64,000 nucleotides of DNA from Marinomonas transparens (GTDB lineage: Bacteria > Pseudomonadota > Gammaproteobacteria > Pseudomonadales > Marinomonadaceae), in assembly GCF_016463975.1 (NCBI RefSeq), contig NZ_JAEMNX010000002.1, forward strand, positions 372,001-436,000, in the 5' to 3' direction. A model generated the notes under the pieces. That model searched no databases, was not told the origin of the DNA, and was given only the letters and a program-made list of their open reading frames with translations. Shown piece by piece: positions 30,201 through 40,464 of the stretch (within the stretch, counting starts at the first letter, position 1; each line of letters opens with the position of its first letter). The position numbers and the translations under genes were made by a program.

Positions 30201-31220
30201 TCACTTGCGCCAAAGTTGCCGTCTCTTCCTATCAGATTGAACAGAAACCACCTTTTTATTAGCAACCAGCTTGCGCTCGTCCCTCGGAGTGACATCAAAA
30301 AAGCTTTTATAAGTCGTACTAAAATGCGCTGCCGAGCCAAATCCACACTCAATTCCCACTTGGGTTATCGCTTTATCTGTCTGAATAAGTAACTGTTTTG
30401 CGTGTTGGAGCCGCAGCTCTAAATAATAACGTGATGGCACTATGTCTAAATTTTGCTTAAAAAGCCGCTCTAATTGCCGCCTTGATACCCCAACATGATA
30501 AGCAATATCATCGGATGAAAGAGGCTCTCGAATATTCGCTTCCATCAGCTGCACCGCTTCAACCAACTTAGGCTGCCCTGTACCAATACGCGCCTGCAAG
30601 GGAATTCGTTGCGGGTCTTCATGTGTCCGAATACGTTCACACACAAATTGCTCTGAAATACTGCTCGCCAAGGTCATACCATGCTGCTTACCAATTAAAA
30701 ACAACATCATATCCATGGCAGCAGTACCACCACTGCAGGTATAACGATCTTTATCTACTTCAAACAAATGATTAGACACTATCGCCTGTGGAAACTCATC
30801 CCTTAGATTGGCAATACTCCGCCAATGTACTGTCGCTCGATAGCCATCCAACAAACCGGCCTTGGCCAATAAATAGCTTCCAGTGCAAATTCCGCCTAAA
30901 TTAACGCCTTTTATCGCTTGTTTTTTCAACCAATTTTCTAAAGTAATATTTTCGTTTTTTGTCACAGGAGAAGAAGCACAGACAAAAACCGCATCTAAAT
31001 CTGTTGGAGCATCATTAGTTAAGTGATCTGAAACCGTTATAACACCTGTATTAGAAGGCATTTCACGAACTTCATGACTAATAGTGCAGAAGCGATATAA
31101 CTCTTTCCCAGTTACCCAATTCGCCATATGCAGTGTTTCTATGGCAGATGAAAAACCAAGCATAGAATAGTTAGGTAGAAGTAAAAAACCATACTTTTGA
31201 GGTTTTTTACTCGCTTTCAT
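30201..31220 (-). CDS. GlxA/ArgR-type AraC-family transcriptional regulator
   Basis: The 339 residues combine an N-terminal DJ-1/PfpI-like domain (about 10-190: GFLLLPNYSMLGFSSAIETL, VFVCASSPV, GGICTGSYLLAKAGLLDGYRATVHW) with a C-terminal AraC DNA-binding domain (about 225-310: HVGVSRRQLERLFKQNL, PSRYYLELRLQHAKQLL, IECGFGSAAHFS). This is the architecture of Pseudomonas ArgR, GbdR and CdhR. I start at the ATG at 31220; a TTG 31 codons upstream would add a non-conserved leader. It is divergent from gdhB and near argD. In Pseudomonas ArgR activates gdhB, so an ArgR-like role is favoured. Confidence 0.88.
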   Translation of the reverse strand: MKASKKPQKYGFLLLPNYSMLGFSSAIETLHMANWVTGKELYRFCTISHEVREMPSNTGVITVSDHLTNDAPTDLDAVFVCASSPVTKNENITLENWLKKQAIKGVNLGGICTGSYLLAKAGLLDGYRATVHWRSIANLRDEFPQAIVSNHLFEVDKDRYTCSGGTAAMDMMLFLIGKQHGMTLASSISEQFVCERIRTHEDPQRIPLQARIGTGQPKLVEAVQLMEANIREPLSSDDIAYHVGVSRRQLERLFKQNLDIVPSRYYLELRLQHAKQLLIQTDKAITQVGIECGFGSAAHFSTTYKSFFDVTPRDERKLVANKKVVSVQSDRKRRQLWRK

Positions 31221-31373
31221 GATTTCTCTTGAGGCAAAAGCGCTCTTGTCCAAATTATTATCCTGCGAATAGAGAGTAAAAAAGAAGTTTATTTCGTCTA
31301 GAATGGATAACAAAGGTTTTTTCTGTTCTAAGCAAGGCTTTTTCAGCTCACTTAAGCAGATATGGAAACCAAA

Positions 31374-31389
31374 TGTCGTAATTAGAAAA
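31374..31389 (+). promoter_or_regulatory. Possible ArgR-like half-site upstream of gdhB
   Basis: TGTCGT followed by eight bases and AA fits one half of the Pseudomonas ArgR consensus (TGTCGC-N8-AA) at five of six core positions. The second half-site is not clear. It lies in the 295-bp divergent spacer between the regulator and gdhB. Confidence 0.25.
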
Positions 31390-31515
31390 ATTATAGACTA
31401 TTAAAAGATAAAAGTTTTCATAATAATCTAATGCGAGTCCTGAACGAATACTTTCAAAATTTGCTACACACAACTAGTTTTATAAAGAACACAACTTCTT
31501 GAGGGATAGGTTCTA

Positions 31516-34500
31516 ATGGCTGATTACAAAAAAAATGAACTAATCGAACGCATTGAAATAGAAATTAACGAAAATTTCAGTGCTAACGAAGCAAAAAATC
31601 TTATTCAACTTGCTCACCTTTACTTCCAGGACTCTCTCACGGAAGATTTAGTAAACGAGACAATCGAAAACCTATACGGCACTATTATTTGCCTATGGGA
31701 TTTCCTTCAACAGCGCACTATCGACAACCCAAAAGTTCGTGTTTATAACCCAAATTATGAAGAACACAGCTGGCAATCTACCCACACTGTTATCGAAATT
31801 CTGACCGATGATATGCCATTCCTTGTCTCTTCTTTCAATATGGCACTGGTTCGCCTAGGTCATACTATTCATATGACCGCACATCCTTCGATTGCGGTAG
31901 AAAGAAACAAGAAAGGGGAACTGCAAAACATAAACGATAGCGGCTCAACAAAAGAAGCATTGATGCGTTTCGAAATTGATCGCCTTTCCGATATCAATTT
32001 ACTGGACGAAATCAAAGAAGAACTACTGAAAAGCCTAGTGGATGTAAAAATAACCGTTAATGATTGGCCTATTATGGAAGAGAAACTCTCAGCCATCATT
32101 AGCGAATCGGAAAAAATTGCCCATCTAAAAGGCAATGAGGAACACCAAGAAAACCTTGATTTCCTAAACTGGGTTGCCAACAACCACTTCACCTTTATTG
32201 GTTTTCGCGCCTATGATCTCATTGTGGAAAAAAATGAAACCCGCTTAAAGCTCGTCAATGGTTCAGGCCTAGGTACCTTCCGCGATATCGACGATAAAAA
32301 AGTAAAACGCGACATTGTACTCAATGAACGTCTCGCAAAATTGGCAGTTGACGGAAGCAACGCGATTATTTTGACCAAATCAACGGCAGTATCTACCGTT
32401 CATCGTCCAGCTCACCTTGATTACCTTGGGATAAAACGTTTTGACAAGAAAGGCAAGGTCGTCGGTGAATGGCGCTTCTTCGGATTGTATTCTTCCGCTG
32501 CCTACGTCGCTCGTCTGCAAGACATTCCCTTATTACGTAAAAAGCTTACTCACATTGTTGAGCAGGCCAACGTGGATCCTAATAGCCACAAGGGGAAAAA
32601 CCTTAAGCACATCTTGAACAGCTATCCACGGGATGAAATGCTCCAAGCGCCTGTTGAAGAGCTTTACCACACCATCGAAAGTATTCTAGCAATTCAAGAG
32701 CGTCGTCAGCTGCGGGCTTTTCTCCGCAAGGATATCTATGGTCGATTCCTAAACGTTTTAGTGTATGTGCCAAGAGACCGCTACAACACTGAGCTTCGTC
32801 TGAAGATGCAAGACATCTTAATGGCAGCCTGCAATGGCACCAGTTCAGAATTCAATGTGCAGTTCTCTCAACTTGTTCTAGCACGCGTCAATTTCACCAT
32901 TCAAATTGCCGACCCTAAGCAAAGCCCAACCATAGATGCAGAAGACATTCAGCGAAAAATGCAGGATGCTATGAGCTCATGGGAAGACAAATTGCTCAAT
33001 GCACTACACACCAGCAATGGCGAAGAAAAAGGCAATGCCCTGTACAATGAATACGTGCCTTATTTACCTGCCGCTTACCGTGAAGATTTCGCGCCAAATA
33101 CCGCAGTATTGGATATCGAACGTCTAAACCTTTTAGGTGGTGAAGGCGATATTTCGACCCATATATACCGTCAAGTTGGCCAAGCAAAAAATAACTACTT
33201 CTTTAAAGTCTACGGAGCTGGAACAACCCTAATCCTATCTGATGTACTGCCTATTCTTGAATGCATGGGACTTCGTGTCTTAGAGGCTCGCCCATACGAA
33301 CTAGACCAAAACGGTGACGGCCAAGCCAATACTTGGGTTGTCGAGTTTGCCATCATAGTTGATGCAGACGTTAACCTTGAGAAAAACACTCAGCGTGAAG
33401 CCTTCCAAGATGCCTTCAACCAAGTATTTAGCCGTCGTGTCGAAAATGATCGCTTCAATGGGTTGGTTCTCAATGCTTCTTTGACTTGGCGCCAAATCAC
33501 CATGTTACGAGCATTGACCAAGTACTTAATGCAAGTACAGGTGCCTTTCTCTCTGTCGTATATGCAACAAACTCTAGAGAAAAACGCAGCCATCACAGGC
33601 CTACTTGTACAACTGTTCGAACAGCGCTTCGACCCCAGCCAAGGCGTAAAACGTGCTGAGAAAACGAAAAAAATTCTGGAAAAAATCGACCTAGAACTGG
33701 ATCAGGTTGCTAACCTGGATGAAGACCGCATTCTGAAACATTACCTGTCCGTGATTCAGGCGATGTTGCGTACCAACTTCTACCAACTGGATGCTCAGGG
33801 TGATATCAAAGATTATGTGTCTTTCAAACTTGATCCATCTTTGATTCCTGCTGTTCCTCTCCCTCGCCCTAAATTCGAAATCTTCGTTTACTCCCCATGG
33901 GTAGAAGGCATTCACATGCGTGGTGGTAAAGTCGCTCGTGGGGGTCTACGTTGGTCTGATCGTATGGAAGACTTCCGTACCGAAGTACTTGGTCTAGTAA
34001 AAGCTCAGATGGTGAAAAACGCGGTTATCGTACCTTCCGGCGCCAAAGGTGGCTTTGTTGCTAAACAGCTGAAGAAAAACGCTTCCCGTGAAGAGGTGCA
34101 AGCAGAAGTCATACATTGCTATACCACCTTCATCAGCGGCCTACTGGATATCACCGACAATTTAGTACAAAACGAAGTAGTCGCTCCCCTTTCCGTTGAA
34201 CGCTACGACGAAGACGACCCATACTTGGTAGTTGCAGCCGATAAAGGCACAGCCACTTTTTCTGACCTAGCCAATAGCATCTCTGAGAAATACGGTTTCT
34301 GGTTAGGTGACGCCTTCGCATCGGGTGGTTCTAACGGCTATGACCACAAAAAAATGGGCATCACAGCACGTGGTGCATGGGAATCCGTTAAACGCCAATT
34401 CAAAGAGATTGGCATCAATTGCCAAACAACGGACTTCACCGCGGTCGGTGTAGGTGACATGGCCGGCGACGTATTTGGTAACGGCATGCTGTTATCTAAA

Positions 34501-36330
34501 CACATTCGCCTAGTCGCTGCGTTTAACCATATGCATATTTTCATCGACCCAACACCTAATGCGGCGACATCTTTTGTGGAACGTGAACGCATGTTTAACC
34601 TTCCTCGTTCCTCTTGGGAAGATTACAACAAAGAACTGATTTCCAAAGGTGGTGGTATATTCAACCGCTCAGCAAAATCGATCCCAATCAATGCCGATAT
34701 CCGTAAAGCCTTAGGTATTGAAGGCAATATTAAATCCATGGCACCAACGGATTTACTGAATGCCATTTTGAAAGCGCCAGTTGATCTGCTATGGAACGGC
34801 GGCATCGGCACCTATGTGAAAGCAGGAAGTGAATCTCATGCGGATGCCGGAGACAATGCAAATAACAGCCTACGTGTGAATGGTAAAGAACTTCGCTGTA
34901 AAATCGTTGGGGAAGGCGGCAACCTAGGCTTAACTCAGCTTGGTCGTATTGAGTTCGCTTTAAACGGCGGTTTGATTAGCACGGATGCCATTGATAACTC
35001 TGCGGGTGTAGACAGCTCTGACCACGAGGTAAATATCAAGATCTTGTTAAACCGTGTGGTTGAAGATGGCGACATGACTGAAAAGCAACGCAATACCTTG
35101 CTAGCAGAAATGACAGATGAAGTCGGTGGCTTAGTATTACGCCATAACCTTGAGCAAAGCCACATGCTGTCGTTGGCTAATGCTCGTGCCCCAGAACGCT
35201 TAGCAGACCATTGGCGCTTAATACAATCCTTGGTCCGTGAAGGTCGCTTAAACCGTGAAATCGAGTTTATACCGAGCGATAGCCAGATCAAAAAGCGCAT
35301 GAACAAAAACATCGGTTTAACACGCCCAGAGCTTTCTGTTTTGCTCGCTTACTCGAAAATAAAGCTATCGGAAGAACTTGTAGAAGACGGCATTGGTGAA
35401 GATCCAGATTTGATGTCTCAAATCAACGAATACTTCCCAACGGAATTAACCAAACGCTTTGCTGACAAAATGGCATCACACCCATTAGCCCAAGAAATCA
35501 TCGCGGGACATGTCACCAACAACATTGGTAACCGCATGGGGTCAATTTTTGGCACCTATATGCAAGAAGAGACCAGTGCATCGGCTTTAAACGTTGTGCG
35601 AGCTTACATGGCCGCTGAAGACATCTTTGATGTTCCAGCACTATGGGATGCTATCAATGACCTCGACTTTAAAGTACCGAACAAAACTCTGAATGAACTA
35701 TTAATTCAGGTCCAAGCATTGCTTGAGCGTGCAACTCTTTGGCTCTTACGTAATACTCGTGAAAGCTTATCGATTCAACGTCTAAAAGACACTTACAAAC
35801 CTGGGGTGGAGATCATTCGCGCGAACCTGCAAGCGATCCTCACCGAGCCAAGTAAAGAGCATTTAGTTGAAATTACGTCAGACATAACGGCAAAAGGTGC
35901 GACTAGCGTGGCAGAAAGGTTATCTGCCTTGCCTTACCTTTTCTACGGGTTAGACATCATACGTGTTGCAGCTAATACTGAAAAAGAAGTCTTGGATGTG
36001 GCACAAACCTATTTTGCTCTTGAAATGGATCTGGAGCTGCATTGGTTACGTCAAAGTGTGCATACATTATCTGCAGAAGATATGTGGCAACGACGTGCTA
36101 AAGCAGGTCTTGGCGACGAAGTGGATAACAGCTTAAGAACCCTTACCCAAGAAGTCATTCAATCTAGTGTTGATGTACAAGACCTAGAGCAACGTTTGAG
36201 CCATTGGCGTGATCTGAATAGCGATAACATCAGGCATTACCGTATGACGTTTAGCGAAATAAAAGCCGGCAGTGAACTGACCCTTGCCATGGTTACTGTT
36301 GCTATTCGTGAACTAAGAAATCTGATATAA
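31516..36330 (+). CDS. gdhB: NAD-specific glutamate dehydrogenase, large (180-kDa) class
   Basis: This enzyme deaminates glutamate to 2-oxoglutarate with NAD, a catabolic reaction that feeds arginine or glutamate carbon to the TCA cycle. At 1604 residues it belongs to the L-180 class of Streptomyces, Pseudomonas and Caulobacter. A long N-terminal part with ACT-like regulatory segments leads to a catalytic centre (about 770-1150: RGGLRWSDRMEDFRTEVLGL, VKNAVIVPSGAKGGFV, VGDMAGDVFGNGMLLS, LLWNGGIGTYVKAG, KIVGEGGNLGLTQ). An extended helical C-terminus follows. GAGGG precedes the ATG. It is divergent from the ArgR-like regulator and followed by a hairpin and argD. Confidence 0.96.
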   Translation: MADYKKNELIERIEIEINENFSANEAKNLIQLAHLYFQDSLTEDLVNETIENLYGTIICLWDFLQQRTIDNPKVRVYNPNYEEHSWQSTHTVIEILTDDMPFLVSSFNMALVRLGHTIHMTAHPSIAVERNKKGELQNINDSGSTKEALMRFEIDRLSDINLLDEIKEELLKSLVDVKITVNDWPIMEEKLSAIISESEKIAHLKGNEEHQENLDFLNWVANNHFTFIGFRAYDLIVEKNETRLKLVNGSGLGTFRDIDDKKVKRDIVLNERLAKLAVDGSNAIILTKSTAVSTVHRPAHLDYLGIKRFDKKGKVVGEWRFFGLYSSAAYVARLQDIPLLRKKLTHIVEQANVDPNSHKGKNLKHILNSYPRDEMLQAPVEELYHTIESILAIQERRQLRAFLRKDIYGRFLNVLVYVPRDRYNTELRLKMQDILMAACNGTSSEFNVQFSQLVLARVNFTIQIADPKQSPTIDAEDIQRKMQDAMSSWEDKLLNALHTSNGEEKGNALYNEYVPYLPAAYREDFAPNTAVLDIERLNLLGGEGDISTHIYRQVGQAKNNYFFKVYGAGTTLILSDVLPILECMGLRVLEARPYELDQNGDGQANTWVVEFAIIVDADVNLEKNTQREAFQDAFNQVFSRRVENDRFNGLVLNASLTWRQITMLRALTKYLMQVQVPFSLSYMQQTLEKNAAITGLLVQLFEQRFDPSQGVKRAEKTKKILEKIDLELDQVANLDEDRILKHYLSVIQAMLRTNFYQLDAQGDIKDYVSFKLDPSLIPAVPLPRPKFEIFVYSPWVEGIHMRGGKVARGGLRWSDRMEDFRTEVLGLVKAQMVKNAVIVPSGAKGGFVAKQLKKNASREEVQAEVIHCYTTFISGLLDITDNLVQNEVVAPLSVERYDEDDPYLVVAADKGTATFSDLANSISEKYGFWLGDAFASGGSNGYDHKKMGITARGAWESVKRQFKEIGINCQTTDFTAVGVGDMAGDVFGNGMLLSKHIRLVAAFNHMHIFIDPTPNAATSFVERERMFNLPRSSWEDYNKELISKGGGIFNRSAKSIPINADIRKALGIEGNIKSMAPTDLLNAILKAPVDLLWNGGIGTYVKAGSESHADAGDNANNSLRVNGKELRCKIVGEGGNLGLTQLGRIEFALNGGLISTDAIDNSAGVDSSDHEVNIKILLNRVVEDGDMTEKQRNTLLAEMTDEVGGLVLRHNLEQSHMLSLANARAPERLADHWRLIQSLVREGRLNREIEFIPSDSQIKKRMNKNIGLTRPELSVLLAYSKIKLSEELVEDGIGEDPDLMSQINEYFPTELTKRFADKMASHPLAQEIIAGHVTNNIGNRMGSIFGTYMQEETSASALNVVRAYMAAEDIFDVPALWDAINDLDFKVPNKTLNELLIQVQALLERATLWLLRNTRESLSIQRLKDTYKPGVEIIRANLQAILTEPSKEHLVEITSDITAKGATSVAERLSALPYLFYGLDIIRVAANTEKEVLDVAQTYFALEMDLELHWLRQSVHTLSAEDMWQRRAKAGLGDEVDNSLRTLTQEVIQSSVDVQDLEQRLSHWRDLNSDNIRHYRMTFSEIKAGSELTLAMVTVAIRELRNLI

Positions 36331-36336
36331 ACCAAA

Positions 36337-36364
36337 AGGCGGTCAGCAACCTGACCGCCTATTA
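36337..36364 (+). terminator. Hairpin between gdhB and argD
   Basis: A perfect 10-bp stem (AGGCGGTCAG / CTGACCGCCT) with a CAAC loop, 7 bp after the gdhB stop. The T tract is poor (ATTAATTA), so it may be a partial terminator or an mRNA-stabilising stem. Confidence 0.6.
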
Positions 36365-36369
36365 ATTAA

Positions 36370-37605
<1,236 letters not shown>

Positions 37606-37622
37606 GCAAGGTTAATATCAGA

Positions 37623-37648
37623 AAATCGGGCATTCGCCCGATTTTTTT
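37623..37648. terminator. Terminator after argD, bidirectional
   Basis: A 9-bp perfect stem AAATCGGGC / GCCCGATTT with an ATTC loop is followed by a T-run of seven. It lies between convergent genes, and its T-run overlaps the stop of the phzF-like gene. Confidence 0.88.
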
Positions 37649-38522
37649 ACCCTTTACAGTCATCCGTATTAATCAGTAGCCTTTTCTCGAAGGTTGCCTC
37701 TCCACCTACTTGGACACGCATCACCTGTCCATTTCGCTCCATTAACTTAGTCATAACTCGCGAAGACATATCCATCACTCTGCCCTGCTCAAACACAGGC
37801 TCAAGATAACCAAAGTGTTTATTCAAATAACAAGCAAGAGCACCATTAGAGCTGCCTGTGGCCGACTCTTCGGGTATGCCGACTAGAGGTGCGAAGTTAC
37901 GACAACTAGCAGTATAAAATTCCGTCGGAGGGTTTAGTTCAAAAACATGAAAGCCAACGACTTTATGTTGTCGGCAAAAGTTTGATATGGCTGCATCATT
38001 TGGCTCAAGTAGGTCCAAGACACCATAAGGCACCGGAATTATGACATCCGCTAACCCAGTAGAAATAACTTGTACTGGCAACTCAGTTTGATCGATTAAT
38101 TGCGCATCAATCCCTAACAAAGGCGCAACCTCAAAAGCTTGGAACTCAGTCAGCCAGACTGGTAAGCTCTGATCCATGACAATATCACCATGAGATAAAA
38201 CTTCAACATCCAAAATGCCTGCTTTAGTTTCTTGCTGAAACCTTCCCACGGAAATAAGTTTTAGGTGATGTAATAACCAAAAAGCCCCTAGAGTAGCGTG
38301 ACCACAAAAGCCCACTTCTCCGGTAGGAGTATAAAAAGACACTTGAAAATGAGCTTTCTCGCTTTGACTAATAAAGGCGACTTCGGATACCCCCACTTCC
38401 ATCGCAATATGCTGTTTTTGTTGCCTAGTCAGAGTATCTGCATTCAACACCACTCCGGCCAAATTGCCGCCACTTTCAGAAATAGAAAAAGCGCGGACTA
38501 AATGAACTTCAACCTGAGCCAC
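37647..38522 (-). CDS. PhzF family isomerase/epimerase
   Basis: The 291 residues have the diaminopimelate-epimerase-like PhzF fold. The N-terminus is VHLVRAFSISESGGNLAGVVL, the proposed catalytic Glu lies in EVGVSEVAFIS, and the substrate motifs are FYTPTGEVGFCGHATLGAFWLL and GIPEESATGSSNGALACYL. PhzF proteins isomerise small ring acids, but most genomic members have no known substrate and no phenazine genes are present here. It is a single gene, convergent to argD. Confidence 0.88.
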   Translation of the reverse strand: MAQVEVHLVRAFSISESGGNLAGVVLNADTLTRQQKQHIAMEVGVSEVAFISQSEKAHFQVSFYTPTGEVGFCGHATLGAFWLLHHLKLISVGRFQQETKAGILDVEVLSHGDIVMDQSLPVWLTEFQAFEVAPLLGIDAQLIDQTELPVQVISTGLADVIIPVPYGVLDLLEPNDAAISNFCRQHKVVGFHVFELNPPTEFYTASCRNFAPLVGIPEESATGSSNGALACYLNKHFGYLEPVFEQGRVMDMSSRVMTKLMERNGQVMRVQVGGEATFEKRLLINTDDCKG

Positions 38523-38724
38523 TCGGCCCTCCTTTTGTTATCACTCGCTCTCAACAGAAACAATATTTGCCTTGTTACCTCCCTGTTATCGTCTTTTTTA
38601 CAGATTCCTTAAGGCCTGCTTGATTGTTCTTCTCGCTTCACTGGTTTAAGCTAGATCCGTATACTCAAACAAGTCGTACAGATCAATGGCTTACACAACT
38701 TCACTTAATTAGAGAAATAATCCT

Positions 38725-40011
38725 GTGTTCCAATCCTTTTTCCCCAAACCGAAGTTATTCTTTCTTAGTTTTGCTTTCTGGGCATTGGCCTGTATTTTAG
38801 GCTGGTACCTGATCATTCAAGACTTAGGCGACACTTTAAGCCTAGGGTCATTATTTGGCGTACATTTTCCTGACGCTTTAACAGCGGATGCTGACGCTGC
38901 AGCACAAGCGGCTTTTCAGAGCGCTCAAAAAACAGCTCTAAATGCTTGGCTTTATCAATACATGGCTCTTTGTTACGGGGCATTCATTGGCGCATGGATG
39001 ATCTATGGTGGGCAAAAATGGGCCAAATGGTCTGTTATCGGCTCAGCCATCATTATATTTGTCACTTGGTTCAGCGTACAACTTAATGTCATGTTGAATA
39101 CATGGTATGGAAATTTCTACAATTTAATTCAAAAAGCACTTTCTGAGCCCAACTCTATTACTCTCAATGAATATTTCGATCAACTGTTTTCCTTTGCAAG
39201 TATCGCCTTTATTTTTATCACTGTCGCAGTATTAAATAGCTTCTTCGTTAGTCATTACGTCTTTCGATGGCGTACAGCAATGACAAGTTATTACTCGTCT
39301 AAATGGCAACAAGTACGCCATATTGAAGGTGCTTCTCAACGTATCCAAGAAGACACTATGCGTTTTGCCTCCATTGTTGAAGGGTTAGGAATAAGCTTAC
39401 TTAGATCCATCATGACATTAATCGCGTTCTTACCCATTCTTTGGGGATTATCTGGTTATGTGAAAGAACTTCCTTTCGTAGGTGAAGTCCCCCAAGCTTT
39501 AGTATTTGTTGCCATTATCTGGTCTATTTTCGGTACAACATTACTTGCCTTAGCAGGTATAAAACTACCTGGACTAGAGTTTAAAAATCAACGCGTCGAA
39601 GCGGCCTATCGAAAAGAATTAGTTTATGGTGAGGATGATAAAGGTAGAGCGGAGCCAGCAACTCTATCGGAGTTATTCCTTAATGTTCGTAAAAACTACT
39701 TCCGACTCTATGTAAACTACCTATATTTTAACGTAGTTCGCTATGGATATTTACAAGCAGGCGTTTTAGTTCCTCTTATTGCACTGGCCCCAACCATTGT
39801 TGCAGGCACTATCACTTTTGGTATATTCCGACAAATAACCAACGCATTTGATCAAGTTGAGAACTCATTCCAGTTTTTAGTCAACTCTTGGACAACCATT
39901 GTTGAACTGCTATCCATCTACAAACGTTTAAAGGCATTCGAAGCCGCAATAGAAGACCAACCTCTTCCTAAAGTAGATCAAGATTATTTGGCGGCTTCTG
40001 GCGACCAATAA
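38725..40011 (+). CDS. sbmA: SbmA/BacA-like peptide transporter
   Basis: The 428-residue inner-membrane protein matches the SbmA/BacA plan: several membrane helices (about 10-28, 82-102, 108-130, 158-180, 215-235, 245-270) and the conserved segments LNVMLNTWYGNFYNLIQKAL, YVFRWRTAMTSYYSSKW and RIQEDTMRFA. The C-terminal half contains QITNAFDQVENSFQFLVNSW. SbmA imports proline-rich and thiazole peptides using the proton gradient, without an ATPase domain. It starts at GTG 38725, after AGAGA. A terminator follows and no partner gene is seen. Confidence 0.9.
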   Translation: MFQSFFPKPKLFFLSFAFWALACILGWYLIIQDLGDTLSLGSLFGVHFPDALTADADAAAQAAFQSAQKTALNAWLYQYMALCYGAFIGAWMIYGGQKWAKWSVIGSAIIIFVTWFSVQLNVMLNTWYGNFYNLIQKALSEPNSITLNEYFDQLFSFASIAFIFITVAVLNSFFVSHYVFRWRTAMTSYYSSKWQQVRHIEGASQRIQEDTMRFASIVEGLGISLLRSIMTLIAFLPILWGLSGYVKELPFVGEVPQALVFVAIIWSIFGTTLLALAGIKLPGLEFKNQRVEAAYRKELVYGEDDKGRAEPATLSELFLNVRKNYFRLYVNYLYFNVVRYGYLQAGVLVPLIALAPTIVAGTITFGIFRQITNAFDQVENSFQFLVNSWTTIVELLSIYKRLKAFEAAIEDQPLPKVDQDYLAASGDQ

Positions 40012-40031
40012 AGGGTTAAGAGATGAAACAT

Positions 40032-40069
40032 AAAAAAGCCCCAACACTTAATAAGCATTGGGGCTTTTT
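40032..40069. terminator. Bidirectional terminator after sbmA
   Basis: A 12-bp stem (AAAAAGCCCCAA / TTGGGGCTTTTT) flanked by A- and T-runs between the convergent sbmA-like and YjfB-like genes. Confidence 0.9.
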
Positions 40070-40088
40070 AGACTCAGGTCAGACATTA

Positions 40089-40304
40089 TCAAACATTGAT
40101 GTTGATATTCTGTCCTAATACGTCGGTTGTTGTTTGTGGTCCGCCACTACTTGCTGTCGGTGTTACGCTCTGCGTAGCACTTTTTAGTAGTTGCAAGTTT
40201 TGCTGAGCTTCTTGCTCTTGTGCGACTTTAGATAAGTTTGCGCTATACGCTTCTTTCGCGTACGCCATTGCCTCACTACCACCTACACCGCTTACACTTG
40301 ACAT
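40089..40304 (-). CDS. Small YjfB-like putative motility protein
   Basis: The 71-residue product has an amphipathic helical core rich in Ala, Gln and Glu (AYAKEAYSANLSKVAQEQEA), then a Ser/Thr/Pro/Gly linker, and ends LGQNININV. The layout and ending recall the YjfB 'putative motility protein' family (PF14070), but I rate this as tentative. There is no signal peptide or membrane helix. The ribosome binding site GGAG is 6 bases from the ATG. A 19-bp tandem duplication just upstream repeats the site and creates a short overlapping ORF. Confidence 0.65.
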   Translation of the reverse strand: MSSVSGVGGSEAMAYAKEAYSANLSKVAQEQEAQQNLQLLKSATQSVTPTASSGGPQTTTDVLGQNININV

Positions 40305-40350
40305 AGCACTCTCCTATTCATAAAGCACTCTCCTATTCATAAAGCACTCT
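40305..40350 (-). repeat. 19-bp tandem duplication of the ribosome binding site region
   Basis: On the minus strand the unit AGTGCTTTATGAATAGGAG occurs twice in a row, followed by AGTGCT and the gene's ATG. Each copy contributes a GGAG and an ATG. The copy nearest the gene opens a nine-codon frame (MNRRVLCQV) that ends inside the first codons of the YjfB-like gene. Confidence 0.85.
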
Positions 40351-40464
40351 TCAAACATTTGCTTAGGTTAATAAATAACACTTAACCTGTTGCTCAAAAA
40401 TTCGACAACTGATTAAGTATAGCCTTCCTTTGATCAATTTGCGACCTACAGCAATACTTGCAGA

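Noticed and set aside
37647-38522. Phenazine biosynthesis locus
   Set aside because: PhzF-family proteins are widespread; no other phz genes are present.
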